Assembly: GCA_946803715.1 (NCBI GenBank)
Contig: CAMPET010000187.1
Coordinates: 1 to 64,000, forward strand
Direction of reading: 5' to 3'
DNA length: 64,000 nt
From: Beroe ovata
Lineage: Eukaryota; Ctenophora; Nuda; Beroida; Beroidae
The translations under genes and the position numbers were made by a program. Under the pieces are notes generated by a model. That model was not told where the DNA came from, did no database searches, and saw nothing but the letters and a program-made list of their open reading frames with translations. Numbering within the stretch: position 1 is the stretch's first letter; every line of letters starts with the position of its first letter. Positions 41,683 through 52,827 of the stretch are shown in pieces.

Positions 41683-41811
41683 CACTGTCCAATCGCTTCC
41701 ATCAGAATAGACAACCTTCTCCTTCTCACCCTGCCCATCTGTGTCAAGACCATTGTCTTCTGTTTCAGTAGGAGGACAAAATATTCTTCCACTTTGAATA
41801 CTGGAGGCCAT
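41683..41811 (-). CDS. First coding exon of an unrecognised gene, cut by an N
   Basis: ATG at 41811 opens MASSIQSGRIFCPPTETEDN, continues acidic, and ends DGSDWTV at a GTAGGC donor, seven bases before the N at 41676. The downstream exons are not recognisable beyond the gap. It could be an upstream exon for sequence lost at the join. Confidence 0.35.
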
Positions 41812-41982
41812 CTCAAATTTGATTACTAAATTACTTAGTTGGCAGCAGAAAAGTGTGAATAGAAAACCTAATCGATTTTTGATTGTCTAACGATTATAGC
41901 AACAACAACCATCTCTGATCTCATTACTCTAAAGCACTGAAACCAACACAGTACATTGCATTATTGAAAAGAACACATTGCA

Positions 41983-42219
41983 TTGTCAGATTTTTATCTG
42001 AATATCTGATGTCTGACCTCTGTTTCTCGCGCGCGTGGCCGCTTAGCCGGTCAAATCAGATAAAATTTTGTCAGATGTTACTTGTCAGATTTTATCTGAC
42101 CTCTGTTTTTCGCGCTCGAGCGCGCCTTCATCGAATTAGGCCGAAACATTCCTATTTTGGCCTTCGATGAAGGCGCGCGCGCCGCGTGCTAGAAACAGAG
42201 GTCAGATAAAATCTGACAA
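41983..42219. mobile_element. Two abutting copies of the TTGTCAGAT palindromic MITE
   Basis: The complete copy is 42082-42219: arms TTGTCAGATTTTATCTGACC and TCTGTTT at both ends, inverted, with the same CCTTCATCGAA / TTCGATGAAGG core as the element at 34406. A truncated copy (41983-42081) with the same left arm abuts it. No clear target-site duplication, which fits insertion of one copy into the other. Confidence 0.8.
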
Positions 42220-42689
42220 GTAAAATCTGCAGACAAAGTTAAAGTTAAATTACGCTAGGCCCTGTTGTTGTGAACTGCGAGGCGCGGCGGAATGGCAAGA
42301 GTCATGGTCAGTGTATTGCGCAAAACCATGGTGTATCATTTCTGGATCATTGGATCGACGCGATCGCGACTGGCAATCATCAACATAGCAAGCAAACATA
42401 GCAAACATAGCAACGAAAAGTTTCGTAAATTAGATGGCGTGAGGCACTCTGTGTTAGAAGTGTGCTCTTAGATCTGATCCCATATCATTTTATAATCTCT
42501 TGTGCAAGGAAATAAAGGACTTACCCAAGCAAGCCCAATTCTGAAGCAATTCTGAAGCAAGCTCAATTATAATTGTCAATGAGATTGTTTCAGAATATAC
42601 GTTGTCTTTCAGCTTGAATTATGACAGAAAGTTTGCCATGATGAAGAGTTCAATCTAACCAAAATCTATTGGTTAATAAACATACTGAC

Positions 42690-43685
42690 ATGATATGGAA
42701 GCTCAGTGCTGTTCAAAAGGACAATGTGCAAACATATAATCCAATTTATCTTGGGGAATTTTCATTATCAAAAGATATGTCAAGAAGGTATTATGACAAA
42801 ACTCAGGTTCCTGTGATCAAGACTCATGTCAAATTGCCAATTGACCTGAATCCAGGTTTTGAGCATTGGCAGGACCAGTTTGAGATCAGTAATTTGGACA
42901 GTCTTCTAACTTGGATATGCAAGAATAAGTTTTCTCTAGATAATGTTCAGCTGATAACCTATAGAGGATTGCTTAAGAAAGTTGCATTTACTGAATGTGA
43001 TCCTTATAGAAACCATTGGTGTATGAGACTATGTAAAGTTGGTTCTACAGTGCTAATGGATGAAGTGGAAACTGAACAAAAAAGGAAATCAAAGCTATCA
43101 GAAACTCATCAACAGAAGAAGTTCATCTTCTATGGACACAAGTTTGAGGAAAGTATACTGGATATGGATACTGCTCAAGCCCATAATGAAAATAACATAG
43201 TTGTAACATCTAAAGTGGGGAAATCTAGATGTATATTTGCTGCAGAAATAGACGGCAAATTTGATGAGGGTGAAATTGTAGAACTTAAAACTCACAGAGT
43301 CATGCATAACGCACATCACTTTGCAAGTTTTCAGAGAAACAAACTGATGAATACCTATATGCAGTGCTTCTTAGCTGGTATACCATATGCTTACTTTGGA
43401 TTTCGTGATAACCAAGGCTTTGTTCGTGAGTTGAAAAAGTATGAAGTATCAACTATTGAGAGTTTGTGTAGAGATCAATGGAACAAGAATGATATGTTAA
43501 CGGTGCTATCTAGCATCATTGACTGGGTTATTCCGTTGATCGAAAATGATAAGGTTTACCATATGATGTACTTGGGGTCTGATCATGTATCTTTGGAAAC
43601 AGTTGAAAGTGGGGAATATGTTCCACAATGGTTCACTGACTATGTCAAAAACTATTGTGATAACGATGATGAAAAACCTGCCTGA
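42690..43685 (+). CDS. DXO: DXO/Rai1-type mRNA decapping exonuclease, intronless
   Basis: A 331-residue protein of the DXO/Rai1 family, which removes incomplete, non-canonical (NAD) caps and degrades the RNA. Family motifs appear in order: TYRGLLKKVAFT, FYGHKFEESIL, the metal-binding AAEIDGKF then IVELKTHR, FQRNKLMNTYMQCFLAGIPY and FGFRDNQGFVREL. The acidic catalytic residues (E and D of EID, E of ELK) are intact. The start is the ATG at 42690 (MIWKLSAVQ). Compared with INTS11 nearby, the codons are AT-rich and there is no intron, so a retrocopy is possible. The frame has no damage. Confidence 0.92.
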   Translation: MIWKLSAVQKDNVQTYNPIYLGEFSLSKDMSRRYYDKTQVPVIKTHVKLPIDLNPGFEHWQDQFEISNLDSLLTWICKNKFSLDNVQLITYRGLLKKVAFTECDPYRNHWCMRLCKVGSTVLMDEVETEQKRKSKLSETHQQKKFIFYGHKFEESILDMDTAQAHNENNIVVTSKVGKSRCIFAAEIDGKFDEGEIVELKTHRVMHNAHHFASFQRNKLMNTYMQCFLAGIPYAYFGFRDNQGFVRELKKYEVSTIESLCRDQWNKNDMLTVLSSIIDWVIPLIENDKVYHMMYLGSDHVSLETVESGEYVPQWFTDYVKNYCDNDDEKPA

Positions 43686-44390
43686 ATATTGCTTCATAAC
43701 TTCAATGATTGACCTCCACAGATACTCTTTGATACTAGTTAGGTATATTGGGTTTATTATTTGTAATGAATTTATCAGCCTTATATTATGGAGACAGCCT
43801 GGTATTATGCAATTTTGTTGAATTGAATTGAATTATATTTTTACAGCACAATGTCAATGAACATAATATACATTTTTTTTGTTATATAGAAAGACGCTTC
43901 TATGTTGTGCTGAGGGAGAGCACTTAGTCAATCTTTTAGACTGTTAACAAGGCCACCCACTAAAGGAATATCTATAGCATATCTAATCATATTATTCATG
44001 AAGAACAAAAGTGGCAGTTGGTCATTATTAAACATTAAAAAGGTTAAAAGGTACTCTTTAAATAGTACATACTGTATAAATTAATTGAAACATAAACAAC
44101 TTATTTACAAGAAGTATAAAGCTGTAGTTTTCTGACTTACCAAGGTCAGGCTGCATTTTAATGACAATCCCAGGTCAAAACAAAACAATTCATGCAAAAT
44201 AAATAATTTAAATTTAAAAACCTCCCTCAGCCACACAATATCATGTATTAAAAAGTTCTTTTATCATTATTAAGTCTAAAGTTTAAATCTGTGTAGATAT
44301 TGTGTCCTGGTAGATTTGTCCTGGTAGATTGAAATGTGCTTGCTTAATGCTAACACTGTATATTCAATAGCTCATTGTCGGCCCTGTAGA
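43686..44390. other. Intergenic stretch, nothing recognised
   Basis: Very AT-rich spacer between DXO and the RNF126-like gene. No repeat or frame of note. Confidence 0.5.
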
Positions 44391-45897
44391 ATGTCGAGTA
44401 TGGACGAAGGCGGTGAGGGAGCACAGAGATTTTTCTGTCATCAGTGCAACACAACATGTGTTCCTGAACCTCCTGAGTTCCTGTGTCCTACCTGCAATGA
44501 GGGGTTCATTGAGCCTGTTGCAGTTTCACCCTTAGCTCGACAGTCCCCTGGCATGTTTCCACCATTACCGGTTTGTAAAATACACCTACGGCCAGACTCA
44601 CATGTTTTATCCTCACTGAGGATTCCTCAGTGTTCCAAAACATATTAAAGTACTCACTCTTGACTGAAAATTGACAATTCGTTCGCTTCAGCACGATTTG
44701 GCTGCGGGATTCGGTGATTTTGGGGGACTTGGCCAGGAGCCTCTCGATGCATTCGACGAACTGCAGAGCATGCACACACGCTTCACTCAAATGCGGACCA
44801 ACATGCAGGAGTTGATCCGGAGAGCACAGGCCCCAGGAGAGAGTAACTTAGGTATTTCAGCAGAGCTCTCTCTCTACCTCGGTGTTCAACCATAAACCTC
44901 TATTATACAATAATACAATACTTCCTTTAATAACGCTTTTTAACGTAGTATGCTCCTGTAAAGCCCCCTCATCCATTTCCTCCTACAAGGAGAAGAAGGA
45001 CGAAGTGCGGTCAGTGGACCCGCACGGTCGGCCCCCGGCTCAGTTCCCCCCGTAGGGTCGAGTGAATCGGCCCCCACCAGCAGAGTTGGCAGTGCCTCTG
45101 GATCCCCCTCATCAGGAGGTCGCCTCCCTGGTCACACTCACAGAGTTCACTCCTCCAATGTCAGCCCTAACTCCAGTGTCGCAGGGAACGTACCTGGACT
45201 CTTCGGACCGGTGAGCGTTTCATCATTATAGGGACCAGGAACTTGGTTGTTTTATTGCTCATTTCATAATTATAGAGTAGAATACCCATGAATGTGTTTA
45301 GTTACTCTCGGCCCCGTGCAGGGCTCGAGTCGCGTGAGGTTTGTGCTTGGCGATGGGCTGACAGGTCCGGAGGGAGCCCCGACAGACATTCCCACTCTGT
45401 TCAGCATGATAATGGCTGGACTGAACGGCGACCAGCAACCTCTGGTGGGTAATCCTGGAGACTACGCGTGGGGCCCTGGCGGTCTTGATAACATAATTTC
45501 CCAGCTGATAGGCCAGTTGGACGGGTCTGGGCCACCGCCAGCAGGGGAGCAGTCAATAGAGTCTCTTCCCGACGTGTACATCCCCAAGAAACACCTGGAT
45601 AACAAACTCGACTGTACCGTGTGTCAGGAATACTTCACTGGAGAGGAAAAGGTGAAGGAGTTACCTTGCCACCACTACTTTCACATCGACTGCATCATAC
45701 CCTGGCTCAAACTACACAACTCCTGTCCCATATGCCGACTATCTATCGAGGGGCAGCAGTCACGAGGTGGTGACGTCACCATGACGTCACCACCTGCTGC
45801 AGGGGGAGGGGGAGGGGAGGAGGCTGCTACGGATGTGAACACAGAGGAATCTAATGTTACCATGAGTCAGAGTATACATGAGGATGATTTGGATTGA
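44391..45897 (+). CDS. RNF126: RNF126/RNF115-type RING-H2 E3 ubiquitin ligase
   Basis: Four exons (44391-44570, 44692-44851, 44990-45210, 45322-45897) give 378 residues. The N-terminus holds the BCA2 zinc finger that binds ubiquitin or BAG6: FFCHQCNTTC, then FLCPTCNEGFIE. A Ser/Gly-rich linker follows. The conserved block DYAWGPGGLDNIISQLIGQL with GPPPA precedes the RING-H2 finger CTVCQEYF, ELPCHHYFHIDCIIPWLKLH, SCPIC, exactly as in RNF126 and RNF115. These ligases act in quality control of mislocalised proteins and in receptor sorting. A single gene here probably represents the pre-duplication form of the vertebrate pair, so the symbol is approximate. Confidence 0.9.
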
Positions 45898-46900
45898 AGT
45901 GAACGTGTGTGTGTGTGTGTTAGGGAAATAGTAGACAGTTGTATTATGTATCATAGATTGGAACGTACAATTTGGTTTTGAATCGTCGATCAACATTTAT
46001 TAGTGTAACACAGTGTAACACAGTGAAAGTTGTTAACGTAGCACCCAAATAATTATTAAATGAAGTTTATAGTGCTGATATATTTACCCTCCTTGTACAT
46101 TGTACATTTACTTAGAAGTATCAAAAATATAATTATCTCTGATTGATCCTAACGTATTGATACCTATGTGCAAAATCATGTCAAACTTATTCAAAATGCT
46201 GTAAACCGGATGACCAATTAGTGAGTTTTAGATATTAGCAGTTGTGATTTATATAAGTGGGTTTAAAATTAGGGTAAAAATTCATAGTGAGTGCAATCAA
46301 TATTGTTTTACAAACGTGTCAACGTCATCATACATAGCTTTGGTCGAACATGGACCTGGAAATGTATGGCAGAGTTCCATGAAAGTGTGTTCACAGACCG
46401 TCGTCCGTCATATATCTTGTAGCCGGGGCAAGTTTGTTTTTGCAGAGTACTCATTAACGAGTCGATAACAATCATAACACTTTGCATCGACATGTTGTTA
46501 TTTGAAAAGTTCTGTGTTGTAAAGTACGAGGTTTCCCACATTCTGCTTCTTTAATATTTCACAATTTCCTATTGTCACTTCTGAGTGAAGGAAGTCATTA
46601 CAGTTTACAACATTTCCCAACGTAACGAGTAGTTGCTCTCACAGGTGTCTATTATCGAAATACTTATGTCAATCAGATTCCATGTCATTTCTCACTCAAG
46701 TCAATAACAGCATCATTCAAAGCATCAACAGTCAAACCCTAGGATTGCCACTTATGTCACAATTCAAAACATGCCACTATTTCGCGTAGGGCGCGATAAC
46801 ATATCTACAACATGTTCTTATCACACGCGCGAACTTTTCGTATAATTTGTAGAATTCAGCATACAATAAATTGTACAATGACTTGTATTATTTCTAGCTC
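45898..46900. other. Intergenic stretch, nothing recognised
   Basis: A short (GT)n run follows the RNF126-like stop (45904-45920). The rest is AT-rich without a supportable frame. It contains the presumed HMCES promoter. Confidence 0.5.
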
Positions 46901-48204
46901 ATGTGTGGAAGGTTAGCGTGTCTATTGGAAGGGAGTAACCTAAGTGTGCGATGCCAATACAAGGACAAGTCAGGAACTGTGAGTATGAATTATGATGATC
47001 ATTCTATCATGAGGACAGGTTTTTCACCCTCTCAAAATGAAACGTGTAATACGTGATGCGCCATAGTTTTCACAGTACAAATCCAGATTCAAAGACCAGA
47101 GTGGGAGGGGCCATGTCCTAAACCAGGATACAACCTGCCTCCATCATCCCAAATACCAGTTCTGTACGGCAAAATGGGAGTGCGATACTTCAGGTTTACC
47201 TATCTCTGACAACAATCCCAACTGCAATTTAATTATACCATTCTCTATCTTATGATCACTTATAATCCCCCTCTCTCAGGTCTATGAGATGGGGCCTAGT
47301 GCCTTCTACTCACACTAAATCTCTCAAGGAGTTCACCCTCTCGACCCACAACTGCTGCTCAGAGACAATTACGGAGCGGCCCATGTACTCGCGGGTCTTC
47401 TCCAGCGGGCAGCGGTGTGTGATTCCCGCGGACGGGTTCTATGAGTGGAACTCGCGGGAAAAGGACAAGATACCACATTTCGTGCACCGGAAGAGAGATG
47501 ATAAGTCCGAACAGACAGGAAATGTGAGTTTGGCCCGTGACATTCGTGTTGTTGTTAATCTGTTTCCACGTTGCTTTAGTATGATCCCTATCCCTCAGTA
47601 GGTTACATTCTTTCTTTATCTTTCAGTTGCTGATGATCGCTGGACTATACGACAAGTGTCACTTGGCCAGCGAAGAGAGCGTATTTTACTCTGTCACAGT
47701 GATCACTGTCGACGCATCAGAGTCTATCAGCTGGTTACACCATCGCATGCCGGTTATTATTGCATTGATTTGTAGGGAATCATTGACACTCAATCGACCA
47801 ATATCACTAACACTTGCGTGTTATTCTAACTAACGTGATGACTGATGTTGTATCAGGCGCTACTCGAGACTGAGGAGGAAGTGAGACAATGGCTCCACTC
47901 GGGAAAACTCCATTCCAACGAAACCCTCTCCCTCCTAACTCCACGCACCTCAATAGAGCTGTATCCTGTGAACAGAGCTGTGAACAGTGTTTTCACTGAC
48001 GGGCCAGAGTGTCTCGTTAAAGAAGGTAGAGTGAGAATCATTATTCACATCACTCTTTGTTCCAAGCGTTCCGATTCTTAGAAAGTTGGAGGTACTACAG
48101 TTGTTGCAATTGTTGCAGAGCCTCAGAAGAAGCGGAAAATCAATACACTTGACAGATATTTATCCAAGAAGCAGAAAACAGATGACGCCACAGAGCATAA
48201 TTGA
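46901..48204 (+). CDS. HMCES: HMCES, SRAP-domain abasic-site shield
   Basis: Six exons (46901-46978, 47087-47193, 47280-47523, 47627-47752, 47857-48025, 48119-48204) give 269 residues. HMCES crosslinks through Cys2 to abasic sites in single-stranded DNA and protects them. Visible are the initiator MCGR with Cys2, RPEWEGPCPKPGYN, SMRWGLVPS, the catalytic glutamate in PADGFYEW, and the active-site histidine in LHHRMP. The short C-terminus (KKRKINTLDRYLSKKQK) is basic. The acceptor at 47086 was chosen because the stronger-looking AG at 47075 would break the family frame. The protein is shorter than human (354) at the C-terminus. Confidence 0.92.
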
Positions 48205-48612
48205 GAAGTACTGACTACTGGACGTGGCAAGTTATGTTACGAAGTAAGACAATGATTGTTTTATTTATTTTGTTATGATTTCTACAACGATATAATTGTT
48301 TTCAGATACAATGATATGCACTCGGCGTTCTCTATATTTTATTTTGTTTGTTTGAAATTTCAATTTGGTTTTCGCGGTTTTACCCCCATGTTTTTAATCC
48401 ATTTCACATTCTCTTAAGTTGCTGAACCGTTTTCTTGTTGATTATTTCATCTCAGTACTAAATATTATGTTGTTTCGTGGTATTTCGTTACCTCAATATC
48501 GTGATATCGTGATACATAATCATATCGAAAAGGGATTCTGTTGATCGCTTACTGCTAACATACTCATTATCCAAGGTAACTGCTAACATACGCATTATCC
48601 AAAATAGCTCCC
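48205..48612. other. Intergenic stretch, nothing recognised
   Basis: HMCES 3' region and INTS11 promoter. A short direct repeat (TAACTGCTAACATACGCATTATCC and a variant) lies just before the INTS11 start. Confidence 0.5.
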
Positions 48613-50394
48613 ATGGCGTCAGATATAAAAATAGTCCCTCTCGGAGCTGGGCAAGACGTCGGTAGAAGCTGTATCCTCGTGTCAATCGCTGGCAAAAACA
48701 TCATGTTCGACTGCGGTATGCACATGGGCTACCAAGATGAGCGGCGGTTCCCAGACTTCAGCTACATCTGTCAACCGGGCGGTGCTACTGACGTTATCGA
48801 CTGTCTGATCATCTCTCACTTCCACCTCGATCATTGTGGCTCCCTTCCCTACTTCACCGAGAAGTTCGGGTATAACGGACCGCTCATCATGACTGCCCCC
48901 ACCAGAGCCATAGCACCGCTTCTCCTGGAGGATTATCGGAAAATCACTGTCGATAGGTACGGTGAAACAGACTTCTTCACGACACAACAGATTAAGACTT
49001 GTATCAAGAAAGTCCGGACTATACGTGTACACGAGACAATCCAGGTCGATGCTGAAATCAGTGTGAAGTGTTACTACGCTGGGCATGTGCTGGGAGCCGG
49101 CATGTTCCTGGTCAAGGTAGGTAGTCAGTCCGTCCTATACACCGGGGACTACAACATGACTCCTGACCGGCACTTGGGGTGTGCGTGGGTGGACAGGTGC
49201 AATCCCACCGTCCTCATTTCAGAGAGCACATACGCGACAACCATCAGGGACTCCAAGAGGTGCCGGGAACGTGACTTCCTGAAGAAGGTGTATAATTGTG
49301 TTGAGGGAGGGGGTAAAGTGTTGATCCCGGTTTTTGCTCTGGGCAGAGCGCAGGAATTATGTATCCTTATCGAGGAATTCTGGGACAGAATGAATCTCAA
49401 AGTACCCGTTTATTTCTGTCATGGTTTAACTGAGAAAGCCACCAACTACTACAAGCTATTCATCACATGGACCAATGAGAAGATAAAATCAACATTTGTC
49501 AAGCGGAACATGTTCGATTTCAAGCACATATCCGTGTTTGAACGGTCGTACATGAACAACCCGGGCCCAATGGTGGTATTTGCCACACCCGGTATGCTTC
49601 ATTCGGGCATGTCTCTGAACATCTTCAAAGCGTGGTGTCACGATGCCAAGAACATGGTTATTATGCCGGGTTACTGTGTGGCAGGGACTGTCGGACACAA
49701 ACTCCTAAACGGGACAAGGAAACTGGACACAGACAAGGGGTCGATCTCAGTCAATATGGCAGTGGAGTATCTGTCATTTAGTGCACATGCGGACGCCAAG
49801 GGGATACTACAACTGATAAAGAACTGTCAGCCTGAGAATGTGGTTCTAGTTCACGGCGAGGATCGTAAGATGGCATTCCTCATTGACAAGATAACAGACC
49901 AGTTTAACATCCCCGCGTTCAAGCCCGCCAACGGTGAACAAATCTCCATTCCGTGCCAGCCCAAGATAACAGCTACTATCTCCAAAGAGACATTCAAATC
50001 AGTGCGGAGTTGCGGTAACAATTTCGACGGTTTGCTGGTTCGCCGGAACAATCAGCTAGTCCTCCTTTCCAGACAGGAAGCAATAAACCAGCTGGGGCTG
50101 AAACCACATGCCATCAACCTAAATTACAAGCTAGCCCTGACCGGACTTAATCTGGAGACTCCGACCATCATGGAACGACTTCATACACAGCTATCGTCCA
50201 TCATATCTGACCAGAACGTGACGTTCAAACGGCAGCATGACGGTTCCCTGAACTTGAACTCAGTCCACATAACGTGCAGTGCGGAGCGGTCACGGTCAGT
50301 GATAGAGGTGTCATGGAACACGGAGGATGATGCCATTGGTAAGGCGGTGTCTGATATACTGGAGGAGTGTGGTGAGGATATCATCACTAATTGA
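48613..50394 (+). CDS. INTS11: INTS11, Integrator complex endonuclease subunit, intronless
   Basis: A 593-residue single-exon protein, near the family's 600. INTS11 is the metallo-beta-lactamase/beta-CASP nuclease that cuts snRNAs, enhancer RNAs and paused transcripts. Motif 2 HFHLDH is at residues 69-74. [16 protein letters not shown] and the beta-CASP parts [48 protein letters not shown] and VLVHGE follow in order. The C-terminal domain that pairs with INTS9 is present. All metal ligands appear intact. The gene lacks introns, unlike the vertebrate orthologue. The stop is followed by a small repeat of TTAATTAGTTGCTAAT. Confidence 0.97.
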   Translation: MASDIKIVPLGAGQDVGRSCILVSIAGKNIMFDCGMHMGYQDERRFPDFSYICQPGGATDVIDCLIISHFHLDHCGSLPYFTEKFGYNGPLIMTAPTRAIAPLLLEDYRKITVDRYGETDFFTTQQIKTCIKKVRTIRVHETIQVDAEISVKCYYAGHVLGAGMFLVKVGSQSVLYTGDYNMTPDRHLGCAWVDRCNPTVLISESTYATTIRDSKRCRERDFLKKVYNCVEGGGKVLIPVFALGRAQELCILIEEFWDRMNLKVPVYFCHGLTEKATNYYKLFITWTNEKIKSTFVKRNMFDFKHISVFERSYMNNPGPMVVFATPGMLHSGMSLNIFKAWCHDAKNMVIMPGYCVAGTVGHKLLNGTRKLDTDKGSISVNMAVEYLSFSAHADAKGILQLIKNCQPENVVLVHGEDRKMAFLIDKITDQFNIPAFKPANGEQISIPCQPKITATISKETFKSVRSCGNNFDGLLVRRNNQLVLLSRQEAINQLGLKPHAINLNYKLALTGLNLETPTIMERLHTQLSSIISDQNVTFKRQHDGSLNLNSVHITCSAERSRSVIEVSWNTEDDAIGKAVSDILEECGEDIITN

Positions 50395-50466
50395 TTGCTA
50401 ATTGATACTTAATTAGTTGCTAATCAGTACTTAATTGCTAATCGGTACTTAATTAGTTGCTAGTGT
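50395..50466 (+). repeat. Short tandem repeat after INTS11
   Basis: Four to five units of GCTAATCGGTACTTAATTA-like sequence in the 3' UTR. Confidence 0.75.
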
Positions 50467-50673
50467 GGGCCCTATTGTCTAAGGCCATTATTGTTTTTAT
50501 TCACTTTTATCAGAGGTAATTTCTATTTTACCTTGCTTGCTATTGACGGTTTATTTGAAATTCACATCGAGTCAAGTTTCTTCCTCGTGACAAGTGTAAT
50601 CATGATTTGCATTTGTCATACTTCACACTACAGTAATGTGAGATAATTCCTACTGATTCACCATTATTTTAGC

Positions 50674-51865
50674 ATGATCAGAAGACAGACACGACTGAGA
50701 CGAGAGTATCTCTATCGTAAGGTGGGAAGATATTCAACTTCATCAATTCATTTGCATTCTGGGATGAAACCAATAATGGAAGAGACAAACTCTCTCTCTC
50801 TCCTTGAAACCGATAATTTTCAATAACTGTATCAGGGTTTAGAGGAAAAGGAACGGGCAACAGCAGAGAGAAAGGCGCAGTTGAAGTCGGCTGTAGAAGA
50901 GGGCAGGAAAATACCTACTGATCTGAAGAAAGATGCAATTGCTCTACAAAAAGAAATTGATTTAGATGGTAAGTCATGATAGCACTTTTCCCTGACACTA
51001 CTTGACACTACTTTCACATAGCTTTCTCTTGAAATCACGTATTTTTGACCTAAGCTTGGCATCATTCTCTATTGAGAGTAATTTCTCTTGCACCACTTCC
51101 GCTTGACAGTTGACACCACTTTCGCTTGACACCATTTTCCCTAACGCAATGTCTTATCAATACACAGGGAACGCTGATACAACAATCAATCCTCTGGACG
51201 ATGAATACCTGTATGCCGGTGTCAAGGACCCCAAACTTGTGCTCACCACATCTCATAACCCCTCGTCCAAACTCAAGCAATTCGCCAAGGAGATAAGGCT
51301 CATTCTGCCGAACTGTCAGCGTCTGAACAGAGGTCACTTCGTGGTTAAGAACCTGGTGGAAGCGTGCAAGAGCAACGATGTCACGGATCTCATCATTCTC
51401 CATGAACATCGGGGTGTCCCTGACGGGCTGGTCATCTGTCATCTCCCGTACGGCCCCACCGCGTACTTCTCCCTTTCCAACGTGGTAATGCGACATGATA
51501 TCCCCAAAGTAGGACCAGTCCAGGAGGTTTACCCGCACCTGATATTCCATAACTTCACCACCAAGTTGGGTAAACGTCTCGAGAGCATCCTGAAGTATCT
51601 GTTCCCTGTTCCAAAACCAGAGAGTAAACGGATCGTGTCATTTGTCAATAACGAGGATTACATTTCGTTCCGACATCACACGCACCACGGGCCGGAAAAC
51701 AATATTGAGTTGTCGGAAGTGGGGCCGAGGTTTGAAATGAGGCTGTTTGAGATACGTCAGGGCACGATGGAACAGACACATGCGAATGTGGAGTGGAAGT
51801 TGAGGCCGTATATGAATACAGCACGGAAGAGGTGTTTCCTTGGAGACGAGGAGGAAGAGGGATGA
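50674..51865 (+). CDS. IMP4: IMP4, U3 snoRNP Brix-domain protein
   Basis: Three exons (50674-50721, 50836-50968, 51168-51865) give 292 residues against 291 in human. IMP4 with IMP3 and MPP10 helps U3 snoRNA pair with pre-rRNA for 18S processing. The N-terminus RRQTRLRREYLYRK is family-like, and the Brix domain follows: DDEYLYAGVKDPKLVLTTS, FAKEIRLILPNCQRLNRG, LHEHRGVPDGLVICHLPYGP, AYFSLSNVVMRHDIP, LGKRLESILKYLFPVPK and DYISFRHHTH, ending NTARKRCFLGD. Intron 2 contains copies of the TTGACACCACTT motif just before the acceptor. Confidence 0.96.
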
Positions 51866-52112
51866 GGCGGGGAGGTTTTTAGTAACTTATTTCACCACCT
51901 GGATTTCTGATTTATTTTAAACTAATTGTATCCACTATTCGTAGCGTATTACTATTTGATTCCTTTCGTGACTTTTGAGTAGGTAATTTTACAACTCCCT
52001 TATGACTTATTTTTCATTGAGCTCGATGGTTGCCCTCTCTTACGCGACTTGAACACATATCCCATGACTTACCCATGAAACCACCTAGCTAAGTTAGTGC
52101 GGCGGTACCAGG

Positions 52113-52752
52113 ATGGACGTTGAAATGCCATGGGATAGCACTTACCAGTACCAGTGTAAGAAGAAGATGTTTGAGAAACACAGGGCAGAACTTGGTGATG
52201 ATCGTGCTACGGCTCTTGCAAACGTGTGGGCAAACTACCACTTCCTTGGTGAGGAATTTCTGGCGGTTTCTATGCCATTTATGCAGTAAATTTAGTTAAA
52301 TATTGAGGTAGAACGAAGCTTGATCTTGCACCCTCTTGCAAAATTCTGTCAATTCATGGTGGAAAAGAGATCACACAATCATTTTCTCATCTACTATTCT
52401 TTCATTTTCTCATCTACTTTTCTGGTTGATGAGTGACGACGCCATGTCCATCATGCTCTAGGTTGCTCGTACCCACAACCTGCTCTTGACGCTATCAAAA
52501 GCTGGGGACCGCCTCCCCGTGACAGAGTCTACGATGAGAAGATGAGAGAATTGAAGAACAGAGAAGCAATCCAAGCAGAGGGCAAGATGAGGTTTGTTGA
52601 GGAGAGGTGAGGGTGATTATCAGTGGGGCCAGATTTTGTGGAGGGGAGGTGAATAAATAATAAGCGTTGTAAAGCGTGATTGGTGAGATGGTCTGATGTT
52701 TGTTAATTTCAGTAATTCAAAGAAGAAGCCTAGGTTACAGATTCACATGTGA
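52113..52752 (+). CDS. Short XTBD (XRN2-binding) protein, CDKN2AIPNL-like
   Basis: Three exons (52113-52248, 52462-52606, 52713-52752) give 106 residues. The core is an XRN2-binding domain: PWDSTYQYQCKKKMFEKH, then TALANVWANYHFLGCSYP and ALDAIKSWGPPP. In CDKN2AIP, CDKN2AIPNL and NKRF this domain tethers the 5'-3' exonuclease XRN2. The protein ends in a charged helix and a basic tail (NSKKKPRLQIHM). The first intron splits FLG|CSYP in phase 1, exactly as in the larger XTBD gene at 63292, which shows common origin. Its size fits CDKN2AIPNL (about 116 residues). Confidence 0.8.
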
Positions 52753-52827
52753 ACGCGCGACAATTCAGGAGATCAAACTAAACTACTGGATTTGCAATAG
52801 ATGAACACAGTTATAATATCATATTGC

